Assembly: GCA_964572825.1 (NCBI GenBank)
Contig: CAZNGS010000010.1
Span: 26,303 to 90,302, forward strand
Reading direction: 5' to 3'
Source of the DNA: CAYVBE01 sp964572825
Lineage (GTDB): Bacteria; Planctomycetota; Brocadiia; SM23-32
Length of the DNA stretch: 64,000 nucleotides
Numbering within the stretch: the stretch's first letter is position 1; each line of letters begins with the position of its first letter. A program made the position numbers and the translations under genes. The notes under the pieces are model-generated. The model was not told the origin of the DNA. It searched no databases and saw only the letters and a list, made by a program, of their open reading frames with translations. This document shows positions 1-8,180 of the stretch, piece after piece.

Positions 1-53
1 GGGCGGTTTTGGGAAAGTTCGCCCCCTTAGAGCTTTAAGGAGTGGAGCCTGTG

Positions 54-791
54 ATGCCAAGGAGAACGGTGGCGCTTGTGTTGACCCTGGCCCTGTTGAC
101 CGGCTGTTCGGCGACCAAGGAGTTGCGTAAGCAGAATGCAAATCTGGCGCAGCAGCTCCGGCAATGCGAGCAGGAACGTGACGATCTGGACAACACCGTG
201 TCTTCGCTCGAAGCCGACCGGCGCGAACTGCAGCAGAAGCTGCTGAGCGCCCGCTCGGAGTCCGACCAGATGAGCGGCGTCGTGGAAAGGCTCAAACAGG
301 AACAGAGCCGCCTGCAGCAGGAGCGCCAGGAACTGCAGAAACTTGTCCGCGACCTGTCCGGTTTCAGCGTGGAGACGCGCCAGGAAGGCAACTTCATCGT
401 CGTGGAGAACCAGATTCTGTTCGGCCTGGGGGAGGCCGAGCTCACCGACGAGGCCCGGAAGGCGCTGGACTCGGTGGCCGACTACCTGAAGGAGCGGCCG
501 GGGGTCACCATTCGCGTCGATGGCCACACTGATGGGGTGCCGATACGGCAGTCCGGCTGGGAGGACAACTATCACCTCTCGGCGATGCGGGCGCATAGCG
601 TGATGCAGTATCTGGTGGAAAGGGGGGTACGTGCCGAGCGCATGTGGATCGCAGGTTTCGGCCCCAGCAAGCCCCGCGTTGAACCGGAAGAACCCACCCA
701 GCCAGTTGCCGAGAACAGGCGCGTGGAGATACTGCTCGTCCCCGAAACCGCCAGGAGCATCGAGGAGATCCTGGAAGGCTTCCAGCAGTGA
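54..791 (+). CDS. OmpA-family peptidoglycan-binding lipoprotein
   Basis: The product is a 245-residue envelope lipoprotein expected to tie a membrane to peptidoglycan. The N-terminus is a lipoprotein signal ending in the lipobox LLTGC (lipidated Cys 18). A glutamine/glutamate-rich coiled coil covers roughly residues 20-110, followed by an OmpA/MotB-type domain with the GHTDGVPI and LSAMRAHSVMQYL motifs. I chose ATG 54 because GGAG at 44-47 lies 6 nt upstream; in-frame GTGs at 42 and 51 are alternatives. The domain resembles the C-terminus of MotB, but the lipobox and absence of a proton-channel helix argue against a motor stator. The family is clear; the exact partner is unknown. Confidence 0.85.
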   Translation: MPRRTVALVLTLALLTGCSATKELRKQNANLAQQLRQCEQERDDLDNTVSSLEADRRELQQKLLSARSESDQMSGVVERLKQEQSRLQQERQELQKLVRDLSGFSVETRQEGNFIVVENQILFGLGEAELTDEARKALDSVADYLKERPGVTIRVDGHTDGVPIRQSGWEDNYHLSAMRAHSVMQYLVERGVRAERMWIAGFGPSKPRVEPEEPTQPVAENRRVEILLVPETARSIEEILEGFQQ

Positions 792-889
792 GGGGAGCAC
801 CTCCGCGGACGCCCCGCAGGCGCGGCATTGCCGGGCACCTGCGTTGCCCACGAGATTCCTGTTGAACGCACACTCGAAGGAGGGCCGTC

Positions 890-1087
890 GTGGCAGACGT
901 GGTAAAAACCGGCTGGTTTGCCAGGCGCATCACCGTGCTGATGGTGAATGGAAAGTCTCTGACGGGTACTCTGGACGAAGTGACCGATAACTACATCGTG
1001 CTCGCCCGAAACGGCTCGCAGGTACAGATTATGTGCCATGCGATCGTCGCCATTCGGCTCGCCGAGGAGAAAAGTGGAGACGAGTGA
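890..1087 (+). CDS. Hfq/LSm-like small RNA-binding protein
   Basis: The product is a 65-residue protein made of one Sm-like fold. The Sm1-like stretch VLMVNGKSLTG, the following TDNYIVLARNG strand pair and the Sm2-like HAIVAI match the order seen in Hfq (VNG..L.G, then ..HAI..). Hfq family proteins form hexameric rings that pair small RNAs with mRNAs. The N-terminus is short and the Sm2 motif reads CHAI rather than the usual KHAI, so this is a divergent member. It starts at GTG 890 with AAGGAGG at 877-883 ideally spaced. It converges on murJ 23 nt away. The fold call is fairly firm; the Hfq function is inferred. Confidence 0.65.
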   Translation: MADVVKTGWFARRITVLMVNGKSLTGTLDEVTDNYIVLARNGSQVQIMCHAIVAIRLAEEKSGDE

Positions 1088-1110
1088 GAGCCGGAGCCGC
1101 TCTTGCCATT

Positions 1111-2754
1111 CTATCTGCGCAGGGCACTCAGCAGGAGCGAGAGTTCGCGGCTCCTGAACGCCGCCGCTCCCAGCAGGAAACCGACCGCGCCCACCCCGCC
1201 GGGCAGCAGGGCGCGCGCCAGCTTAACGCCCAGCCCCGGCCCCGCTGCCGGCAGCAGGTGCAGCGTGCCCCACGCAGCCGCCATGGCCAGTCCCGTCGCC
1301 AGCGCCGTGCGCCACGAGGTGTCCGCCAGCCGCGCGATTCCCCGCAGGGGTATTTCGCTGCACAGCAGAAGCGTCAGTGCCACCACCTGCAGGGCGGCGC
1401 TGATGGCCGTCGACGCGGCCAGGCCGGCTGCGCCGAGCGGCCAAACCAGGGTCAGGTTGAGTGTCAGGTTCAGGGCCACGGCGGCGGCGGCAACTTTGGC
1501 GGGAGTGGACGGGCGACCCAGGCCGTAAAAGGCCCTGGTGAGCACGTGCAGCGCGCAGTAGGCCCAGATGCCCAGGGAGTAGAAGACCAGCACGCGTGCC
1601 GTTCGGTCGGCCATGGACGCGGTGAAGGCCCCTCGCTGGAAAAGCAGGGCGATCAGCGGCTCCCGCAGCAGGATGAGCGCCGCACCGGCCGGCAGGCCGA
1701 TAAAGATGACCAGCCGAAGGCCCCGCAGAACCGTGCGGGCGAACTCCTTGTGCTCCGCCCGGGCCGCCTGCCGGCTCAGGGTGGGAAAAACCGCCGTGGC
1801 CAGCGCTATGCCGAAGATGCCCAGCGGCGCCTGCATGAGCCGATTGGCGTAGTAGAGGACGCTGTTGGCGCCTAGCGCCATCGGATACGGGAACACGGCT
1901 CCCAGCAGGCGGAAGGTCTCCCGGCCGGCCGGCGCCGCCAGGGAAAGCGCGATAACGCCGTCCAGGAAGGCGTTGGCCTGAAAGGCGGCAAGCCCCAGCG
2001 CCACCGGCGCCATGGCGGCCACGATGCGCCGCACCTGCGGGTGCCACGGCTGAAGGCTGAGCCGCACGCGGAAGCCGGTCGCACGCAGGGCGGCGAGCTG
2101 GAGAACCAGTTGCAGCACCCCGCCCACCAGGATTGCCCCGGCCAGTACGTGGATGCGCACCCGCGGGGACGAAGAGATGCGCGGGGCAAGCCCCACCACC
2201 GCCACTATCCAGCACGCATTCAGCACCACCGGCGCGAGGGCCGGCGCGGCGAAGCGTTTCAGGCAGTGCAGGGCAGCGCCTGCCAGCGCGGTCAGGCAGA
2301 TAAAGACCATGTAGGGCAAAAGCAGCGCCGTCAGCACAAGCGCCAGCCGCCAGTGCTCACTCAGTTCCACCGCCACCAGCACCAGCAGAAGCAGCCCCTC
2401 GCCCGCGACGGTCAGCCCGGCCAGCACGCCAAAGAGGGCCGCGGCGAGACGGCCGGTCAGCCGCTCGGCCTCTTCCGCCGAGTTGCGTTCGAGGTATTCG
2501 CTCAGCACGGGCACGAAAGCGGCGCTCAATGCCCCCTCGCCGAGCAGCCGCCGCAACAGGTTGGGCACGCGGAACGCAAAGCTGAAGGCGTCCCATACCA
2601 TGCCCGCGCCGAAGATGGCCGCGCACGCGACGTCCCGCACCACTCCCAGGAGGCGACTCAGGAAGGTCAACGCCGATATTATGCCGGCACCCCGGATGAA
2701 GGCTTTGTCGTCCTGGGGCATGGGGCCACGAGTCTCCGCCGAACCGTTCTTCAT
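1111..2754 (-). CDS. murJ: MurJ-type lipid II flippase
   Basis: The product is a polytopic membrane protein of 547 residues, the usual MviN/MurJ length, which flips lipid II across the cytoplasmic membrane for peptidoglycan synthesis. The N-terminus has the family pattern ALTFLSRLLGVVRDV, followed by AFRVPNLLRRLLGEGALSAA and about 14 hydrophobic segments. I chose ATG 2754 because it overlaps the TGA of the rhomboid gene in an ATGA, so translation is probably coupled. An in-frame GTG at 2763 is possible but lies inside the upstream gene. The presence of MurJ supports a peptidoglycan-containing envelope. Confidence 0.92.
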   Translation of the reverse strand: MKNGSAETRGPMPQDDKAFIRGAGIISALTFLSRLLGVVRDVACAAIFGAGMVWDAFSFAFRVPNLLRRLLGEGALSAAFVPVLSEYLERNSAEEAERLTGRLAAALFGVLAGLTVAGEGLLLLVLVAVELSEHWRLALVLTALLLPYMVFICLTALAGAALHCLKRFAAPALAPVVLNACWIVAVVGLAPRISSSPRVRIHVLAGAILVGGVLQLVLQLAALRATGFRVRLSLQPWHPQVRRIVAAMAPVALGLAAFQANAFLDGVIALSLAAPAGRETFRLLGAVFPYPMALGANSVLYYANRLMQAPLGIFGIALATAVFPTLSRQAARAEHKEFARTVLRGLRLVIFIGLPAGAALILLREPLIALLFQRGAFTASMADRTARVLVFYSLGIWAYCALHVLTRAFYGLGRPSTPAKVAAAAVALNLTLNLTLVWPLGAAGLAASTAISAALQVVALTLLLCSEIPLRGIARLADTSWRTALATGLAMAAAWGTLHLLPAAGPGLGVKLARALLPGGVGAVGFLLGAAAFRSRELSLLLSALRR

Positions 2755-3485
2755 CGCCGCCACATCGTGCCCCGCTCGCGGGGCGAGCGGCGCGCTCGTT
2801 CATTCTGGGGGAATGGCCAGAGCTTGATCAAAACGGTGCCCGCCAGGAAGCCGCCGATGTGTGCCCCGTATGCGACGCCCCCGTGAGAATACCGGACCCC
2901 CAGGGAGGCCGCGCCACCGAAGAGCTGAAAGAGAAACCACATGCCCAGCACGATGAGCGCGGGCATCTCGATAAGGTGGAAGAAGAACAGAATCGGCACG
3001 AGAACCAGCACTCGGGCCCGGGGCCAGCAGACGATGTAGGCGCCCAGAACCCCGGCGATGGCCCCGCTGGCACCAACCGTCGGCGTTGGGTCCAGGGGTG
3101 CCAGAGCATAGTGGGCGACGCCGGCGACAAGTCCGCAGATGATGTAGAAGGCCGCAAATCCTGCGTGGCCCAGCCGACCCTCGACGTTGTCGCCAAAGAT
3201 ATGGAGAAACCACAGGTTGCCGATCAGGTGGAGCCACCCCCCGTGGAGGAACATGCTGGTAAAAAGGGGCATGAGAATCTCGCTGAGCAGGGACCGGCCC
3301 TCCCGGAGGGCCCCGGTCGCCTCTTGCGGGACGAAGCCGAAGGCGTGCATCCAAAGACGCAGGGCCTGGGGGGACCTGCTGAGCCATATCTCGATGAAGA
3401 ATGCGAGCGCGTTGATGGCTATCAACCCGAAGACCACCCACGGCGTTGCTCTGGAGGGATTGCGGTCGCGAAGCGGCAAGAGCAT
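2751..3485 (-). CDS. rhomboid-family intramembrane serine protease
   Basis: The product is a 244-residue integral membrane protease with about six transmembrane segments. The catalytic dyad is visible: Ser 140 in the GASGAIAG motif and His 209 in AHIGGFLAG. The HGGWLHLIGN motif at 81-90 is also typical of rhomboids. Members cut transmembrane substrates within the bilayer. The last codons overlap the murJ start (ATGA at 2751-2754), so the two are probably one operon, an arrangement with no obvious functional explanation. The short hydrophilic tail after the last helix is arginine-rich. Confidence 0.9.
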   Translation of the reverse strand: MLLPLRDRNPSRATPWVVFGLIAINALAFFIEIWLSRSPQALRLWMHAFGFVPQEATGALREGRSLLSEILMPLFTSMFLHGGWLHLIGNLWFLHIFGDNVEGRLGHAGFAAFYIICGLVAGVAHYALAPLDPTPTVGASGAIAGVLGAYIVCWPRARVLVLVPILFFFHLIEMPALIVLGMWFLFQLFGGAASLGVRYSHGGVAYGAHIGGFLAGTVLIKLWPFPQNERARRSPRERGTMWRR

Positions 3486-3631
3486 GTGCGGCCATCCTCA
3501 GTGCTTGGGCGAGAAAGAGAATACCACACACGCTCATCGCGAGGCAAGAAAGGGCCGGCCTCCCTGTAAGGCGCCGGCAATCGGGACGCGTCGTTGGCCG
3601 AAGGCAGGAGCCTGAAAGGTTCTAACAGAAT

Positions 3632-3719
3632 GAGCCACAGAGAACACAGAGGGGGCGGACAAAACCAACTGCGCGCCCGATGGAGGCGTTTTGCGTTCTC
3701 TCTGTCTTCTGCGGTTTGG
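3632..3719. repeat. REP-like imperfect inverted repeat (CACAGAG family)
   Basis: The left arm GAGCCACAGAGAACACAGAG (3632-3651) is mirrored by the arm at about 3696-3716, whose reverse complement reads CCGCAGAAGACAGAGAGAA. The arms agree at about three quarters of positions and enclose about 45 nt. The element sits just downstream of the HD-GYP gene stop on the minus strand. A related half element occurs near 44096. Short CACAGAG-type repeats of this sort are scattered in many bacterial genomes; whether this copy acts in RNA processing or is mobile is unknown. Confidence 0.5.
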
Positions 3720-3727
3720 CCTTTTCG

Positions 3728-4924
3728 TCAGGCATCCTCCGGGCCGCGGTCTCGCGCCTCGGATACGGGACTGGCGTCGGTCTCTGTTGGGATGTTCTCG
3801 CGTATCTGTTGTATTTCGGGCAGTTTTTCGAAGAACGCGTCGCAGACTTCCGGGTCGAAATGGGCTTGTCGGCCGGCGGCGACCATCTCCAGGGCTTCCT
3901 CTTCTGGAAGGGCCGGCCGGTAGACGCGGTCGTGTACCAGCGCGTCGTAGACGTCCAGCACCCCCACGATCCTGGCGGCAATGGGAGACTCACTGCCGCG
4001 CAGCTCGTTCGGATAGCCACGGCCGTCCCACCGCTCATGGTGGAACACGGCCACCTGGTGGGCCAGCTGGAGAATGGGGATGGAACTGGCGCCCATTATG
4101 CGGCCGCCCATGGTGGTGTGGGTCTTCATGACGTCCCACTCGCCCCCGGTGAGCTTGTCGGGTTTGTTCAAAATGCTGTTGGGCACCCCGATCTTTCCCA
4201 CATCATGCATCGCTGCGGCCAGGCGCATCAGCTCGGCTTTGTCCTCCGGGAGGTTCATGTGGCGGGCGATGAGCTGTGCTGAGCGTCCGATGCGTCGAAT
4301 GTGGGCGGCGGTTTCGTCATGGTGGAACTGCGATGCCTGTATCAGCCGCAGGCAAATCTCCTCGCGGGAGTTTCTTAGCTCCCTGGTCTGCTCCCGCACC
4401 TTGCGCTCCAGTTGGCGGGCGTAGTTTTTGCCCTGCATCCTCAGCCAGCGTCGTTCCAGGGCGTTGAGGACATTGATGAGTATCTCGTCACGCTTGAACG
4501 GCTTGGTTATGTAACCGTAGGCGCCGGACTTGAGTGCCTTCACCGCAATGTCGCGGCTGCCCCTGGCCGTGAGCATGATCACGGCCGTGTCGGGATGGCG
4601 ACTTTGCAGTTTTTTTAGCAGCTCGATGCCGGACATGCCGGGCATCATGATGTCCGATATGACCAGATCGTAATCCCGCTCCTCGAATACTCTGAGTGCT
4701 TCTTCCCCGCTGTCCACCGCCTCGCAGCGGTAGCCCTCTGTCTCCAGGTAAGCCTTCAGGATCGACCGCACGCTCTTCTCGTCGTCCACCACGAGGATGT
4801 GCTCGTGATCGTCCCGCCGAGAGAAGACGTCCGCCCCACCCGTCGCGACCCGGGCGTTGCCCCCCCTGCGCGCCCCTTCGTCCAGAACACCGTTGCGCCG
4901 ATCGGGCTCCGTGGTGTGGTCCAC
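3728..4924 (-). CDS. response regulator with HD-GYP cyclic-di-GMP phosphodiesterase domain
   Basis: The product is a 398-residue cytoplasmic signalling protein. After a polar lead of about 40 residues there is a receiver domain (acidic pocket VVDDE near 45-49, phospho-acceptor Asp 91 in ISDIMMPG, Lys 141 in TKPF). A short coiled linker at about 160-190 leads into an HD-GYP domain with HD at 240-241 and the signature HHERWDGRGYP at 295-305. HD-GYP domains hydrolyse cyclic di-GMP. The start is GTG 4922-4924, preceded by AAAGGA. No histidine kinase is encoded nearby, so this is an orphan regulator; the adjacent HTH-receiver gene may respond to the same signal. Confidence 0.9.
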   Translation of the reverse strand: MDHTTEPDRRNGVLDEGARRGGNARVATGGADVFSRRDDHEHILVVDDEKSVRSILKAYLETEGYRCEAVDSGEEALRVFEERDYDLVISDIMMPGMSGIELLKKLQSRHPDTAVIMLTARGSRDIAVKALKSGAYGYITKPFKRDEILINVLNALERRWLRMQGKNYARQLERKVREQTRELRNSREEICLRLIQASQFHHDETAAHIRRIGRSAQLIARHMNLPEDKAELMRLAAAMHDVGKIGVPNSILNKPDKLTGGEWDVMKTHTTMGGRIMGASSIPILQLAHQVAVFHHERWDGRGYPNELRGSESPIAARIVGVLDVYDALVHDRVYRPALPEEEALEMVAAGRQAHFDPEVCDAFFEKLPEIQQIRENIPTETDASPVSEARDRGPEDA

Positions 4925-5101
4925 GTTTTGTTCCTTTCGTCAGGTTTTCGGCAGGAGACTCACCTGCTGGAGCACGGGGACAGGGACCGGCCATTGCGCG
5001 GCGGAACCGCCGGGAGGCCGCCGCCGGGACCTGACCTCCGGAGCAGGGGACGCCCTTGCACCGTCCCTCCCGATTGGCAGGAATGGATCAAGCACGGGCA
5101 C

Positions 5102-5641
5102 TCACCCCATCAGGCTTTCGACCGCCTGGAGGATTTCGTCCCTCGTGACCGGCTTGGCCAGCAGTGTCACCGGGGTATATTGCAGGGCCCGGTGAACGAG
5201 GGCGATCTCCGGATATCCGGTCAGGATCACAACGGGGATGTTTTCCCAGCGCTCGCGGACCCGCTTCAACGTTTCCGGTCCATCCATGCCCGGCATCTTC
5301 AGGTCCAGCAGGATGCAATCGGGAACTTCCTCTTCGATGAGCTGCAGGGCTTCGCTTCCTTCCCGGGCAACCCGGACTTCGTATCCGCGGCGCTCGAGCA
5401 CGCGGCTGACCAGGTCGCGGACCGGCTCCTCATCGTCCACGATCAGCATCTTCTTGGGCGGCCCGAGCGTTTGCTGTTTTTCGGCCCATTCTTCCAGGGA
5501 ACTGCGCTTGAAACGCCAACTGCCGCCCACCTTGAACGCGGGTATCTGCTTTTCCCGGGCCAGCCGACGAACCGTCTGCTCGTTCAGCTTCAGGTAGCCG
5601 GCGGCCTCCCGGGCATCCAGCAAGTCGCTTTCGTTCCGCAT
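5102..5641 (-). CDS. excisionase-type HTH fused to a response-regulator receiver
   Basis: The product is a 179-residue protein with an N-terminal MerR/excisionase-like DNA-binding domain (LDAREAAGYLKLNEQTVRRL, then FKVGGSWRFKRSSLEEW) and a C-terminal receiver (VDDEE near 69-72, Asp 113 in LLDLKMPG, Thr 141, Lys 163). The domain order is the reverse of most response regulators. I chose ATG 5641, with GGAG 8 nt upstream. An in-frame ATG at 5677 has no ribosome-binding site and would lie only about 9 nt after the predicted transcription start. It precedes the HD-GYP gene in the same direction with a 177-nt gap, so the two may be co-transcribed. Confidence 0.82.
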   Translation of the reverse strand: MRNESDLLDAREAAGYLKLNEQTVRRLAREKQIPAFKVGGSWRFKRSSLEEWAEKQQTLGPPKKMLIVDDEEPVRDLVSRVLERRGYEVRVAREGSEALQLIEEEVPDCILLDLKMPGMDGPETLKRVRERWENIPVVILTGYPEIALVHRALQYTPVTLLAKPVTRDEILQAVESLMG

Positions 5642-5685
5642 CAGCGAGTCTCCGCGAGTCCAATGGGACCGCCACATAATAACAA

Positions 5686-5720
5686 ATTGGACATAATATG
5701 CTCCTATTGGAGCATTTTAA
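5686..5720 (-). promoter_or_regulatory. sigma70-like promoter with internal palindrome, for the HTH-receiver gene
   Basis: Reading the minus strand there is a -35-like TTAAAA (5715-5720), a 16-nt spacer and a -10-like TATTAT (5693-5698). The spacer is almost entirely a perfect inverted repeat, ATGCTCC-AATA-GGAGCAT (5698-5715). A palindrome between -35 and -10 is a typical operator position, and the HTH-receiver protein itself is a natural candidate ligand. The local A+T content stands out against the surroundings. Confidence 0.42.
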
Positions 5721-5899
5721 GTTGGGAAACTGGGCCTGTCAAGGGATTGCTGGAATAAGAACGAAAGTTTTGCGCAGAGGCCCGGGGGTTCCCTTCGCTC
5801 TGGCGCGCCTATAGTGTATCCTAAAGGGCTGCCGTGGCTCTGCGCCGGAAGGAGTCACGGGGCACGGCCTGGAGTCAATATCCGGGGAGGAAAAGTGTG

Positions 5900-6646
5900 G
5901 TGGCGCAGGAATTCGCGACGGACGATTGGGAAGAATACCGCATGGATTACAGGGACCCCTTTCGGGAGCTTGAGCCGGAGGCGCAGGAGCGGGAGGTCGT
6001 GGGCGAGGCGCTCCGGGAACTGCGGGCCCGGGGAATCTTGGGCCGCCGGGAATACTCGGAGAGCAAACTGGCGGCCCACCGGCGGGCCGTGCGCCGTCTG
6101 TTCGAGGTGCCCTGGACGGCCATTACCCCCCGGATGGAGCGCCTGCTTTACGCCCTCAACGCCATCCATCAGCCGGCCCGTATGATAGCCGCAGGCGTCT
6201 TCTGCGGTTTCACCTTCATCTGCAATGCCGGCGCCGCCGTGGGGCCCGGCGCATGTTACGGCCCGCGCGACCTGGTGGGCGTGGAGATCAAGCCGCAGGA
6301 GGCCGAGAGGGCGGAGCGCAACGTGCGCCGCATCGACGCCGACGGCAGGGCCCGGGTGGTGGCCGAGGACGCCGTCGGTTTCGTCGCCGGCTATCCGCAC
6401 GCCATCGACCTGCTGTATCTGGACGCCGACGGAGCGGGAGGGCGGGGCAAGGCCGTTTATCTGGACATCCTGCGGGCCGGCTACGACCGCCTTTCCGAGG
6501 GGGCCCTGGTGCTGGCGCACAACAGTCAAAACTCCGCCCAGCGGCTCGCCGAGTACCTGGATTTCGTGCGGGACCCCGCACACTTCAGCGCAAGCCTGAA
6601 CATCGTGTTCGACCGGGAGGGCCTGGAAGTATCCGCCAGGGGATAG
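5900..6646 (+). CDS. class I SAM-dependent O-methyltransferase-like protein
   Basis: The product is about 248 residues with a Rossmann-type core. A glycine-containing segment (MIAAGVFCGFTFICNAG) is followed by an acidic strand end (LVGVEIKPQEAERAERN) and a later YLDADGAGGRGKAVYLDIL segment, the pattern of methyltransferase_24/O-methyltransferase families. I chose GTG 5900 because GGAGGA at 5886-5891 lies 8 nt upstream; GTG 5897 and GTG 5834 are alternatives. The substrate cannot be read from the sequence. It stands alone, divergent from the two-component genes. Confidence 0.6.
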   Translation: MAQEFATDDWEEYRMDYRDPFRELEPEAQEREVVGEALRELRARGILGRREYSESKLAAHRRAVRRLFEVPWTAITPRMERLLYALNAIHQPARMIAAGVFCGFTFICNAGAAVGPGACYGPRDLVGVEIKPQEAERAERNVRRIDADGRARVVAEDAVGFVAGYPHAIDLLYLDADGAGGRGKAVYLDILRAGYDRLSEGALVLAHNSQNSAQRLAEYLDFVRDPAHFSASLNIVFDREGLEVSARG

Positions 6647-6808
6647 CCTGCGGCGGCAGCAGGATGACGCGGCAGTGGCACGCGCATCGATACGGAATCG
6701 AAACCACTGCGAACATTTCGGATGGCCGGCTCCACTAATGGCACAGTTGACCCGTGAGGTCTCGATCCGGGGGAGAGAGCGCCCTAACAACGGGAGGCAC
6801 CGTAACCC

Positions 6809-8158
6809 ATGAAGCGATGTGTGTTTCACCTGCTGTGGTTGACATTTCTGTTCCCCGCGATCCGAGCGCGCGGAAAGGTGGACCTGGTCACCCTGCCCGA
6901 GAGGGAGAAGGTCCAGATCACCATCTATAACAGCGCGGACCTGACGCTGGTGAGGGACATGCGCCCCCTGACCCTCCGGCGGGGGGAGAACAGGCTCCAG
7001 TTCTCCTGGGCCAACACCCTGATCGATCCCACCTCCCTTCACATGGAGCCCAAGGAGCACGCGGACCGGATCGACATCTTCGACATCACCTACCCCCCGA
7101 GGGTGAAGGAGCTGGGCCTGTGGCATGTCCGCTCTCAGGTCAGCGGGGAGGTGCCGGTGGAGATCACCTATTTCACCAGCGGCCTCTCCTGGCAGGCCTT
7201 CTACCTGGGCACCCTGACGCCGGACGAGCGGGAGATGGAGCTGAGGGGCTACGTGCGGGTGACCAACCGCTCGGGGGAGGACTACGAGAACGCGCAGACG
7301 CGGCTGATCGTCGGCAAGATCAGCCTGCTGGACCGGATCGCAGAGCTCGCCCGGCGGGACCATCCCTACGGGCGACCGGGGATCGAGCGGCCGGCAGAGG
7401 AAAGAGAACTCGCGCGCCAAAGAGGAGAAGTGAAGGACCTGATGGCGCGAGGGGAGGGAGGGGCGGGAGCCGCGGCGCGTCCGAAGGAGATCACCAAGGA
7501 GGGGCTCTCGGAATACTTCCTCTACACCATCGAAGGCACCGAGACCATCCCCGACGGCTGGTCCAAGCGTCTGCCCTCGTTCAAGGCGGACCGGGTGGCC
7601 GTAAAGAGCCTCTACAAGTTCGACGAGCAGCGTTGGGGTCGCCGGACCGTGCGGTTCCTGAAATTCGCCAATGACGAGGAGCACAACCTGGGCCAGACGC
7701 CCCTGCCCGGCGGCCTGATCAAGGTCTTCCGGACGGTGGATCGCCAGGAGAGGCTCTCCTACGTGGGCGCCGACAGCAGCAAGTACATCCCCGTCGATCA
7801 GAAGGTCGAGCTGGAGCTGGGCCCCGCCATGAAGGTCCAGGTCGAGCCGAAGGTGGTGGACTACCGCAAGCAGAACATCGTCTACGATGCCCAGGGGGAC
7901 GTGAGCGGGCTGGACGAGGTGAAGAAGTACCTGATCGAGCTGAAGAACCACCGCGACCTGCCGGTCACGCTGGAAATAACGCGCAACTTCGACACCCACC
8001 ACTGGGACCTGCGCAACATGCAGGTGCCGGAGGCTGCGGACTACGAGCGCGTGGACCAGGATACGGTGCGCTACACCGTGCCGATGCGGCCGCATACGGA
8101 GGCCGAGCTGCGCTACGAGTTGACCCTCTACCGCGGCGAGCGCCAGTACAGACGCTGA
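6809..8158 (+). CDS. secreted DUF4139-type protein, copy 1
   Basis: The product is a 449-residue exported protein with a signal peptide in the first 20 or so residues and a DUF4139-like beta-rich body (ITYFTSGLSWQAFYLGTL, YVRVTNRSGEDYENAQTRLIVG, ELKNHRDLPVTLEI). A charged insert rich in Arg and Glu lies around residues 190-230. The role of the family is not established, although it is often treated as an envelope or adhesion-like domain. GGGAGG sits 11 nt before the ATG. It is followed 22 nt later by a shorter paralog, so the two were probably produced by tandem duplication. Confidence 0.7.
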   Translation: MKRCVFHLLWLTFLFPAIRARGKVDLVTLPEREKVQITIYNSADLTLVRDMRPLTLRRGENRLQFSWANTLIDPTSLHMEPKEHADRIDIFDITYPPRVKELGLWHVRSQVSGEVPVEITYFTSGLSWQAFYLGTLTPDEREMELRGYVRVTNRSGEDYENAQTRLIVGKISLLDRIAELARRDHPYGRPGIERPAEERELARQRGEVKDLMARGEGGAGAAARPKEITKEGLSEYFLYTIEGTETIPDGWSKRLPSFKADRVAVKSLYKFDEQRWGRRTVRFLKFANDEEHNLGQTPLPGGLIKVFRTVDRQERLSYVGADSSKYIPVDQKVELELGPAMKVQVEPKVVDYRKQNIVYDAQGDVSGLDEVKKYLIELKNHRDLPVTLEITRNFDTHHWDLRNMQVPEAADYERVDQDTVRYTVPMRPHTEAELRYELTLYRGERQYRR

Positions 8159-8180
8159 ATTCAGGAACCGGAGGGAGACC

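Noticed and set aside
6747..6752. TTGACC as a -35 for the DUF4139 genes
   Set aside because: No acceptable -10 lies 16-18 nt downstream.
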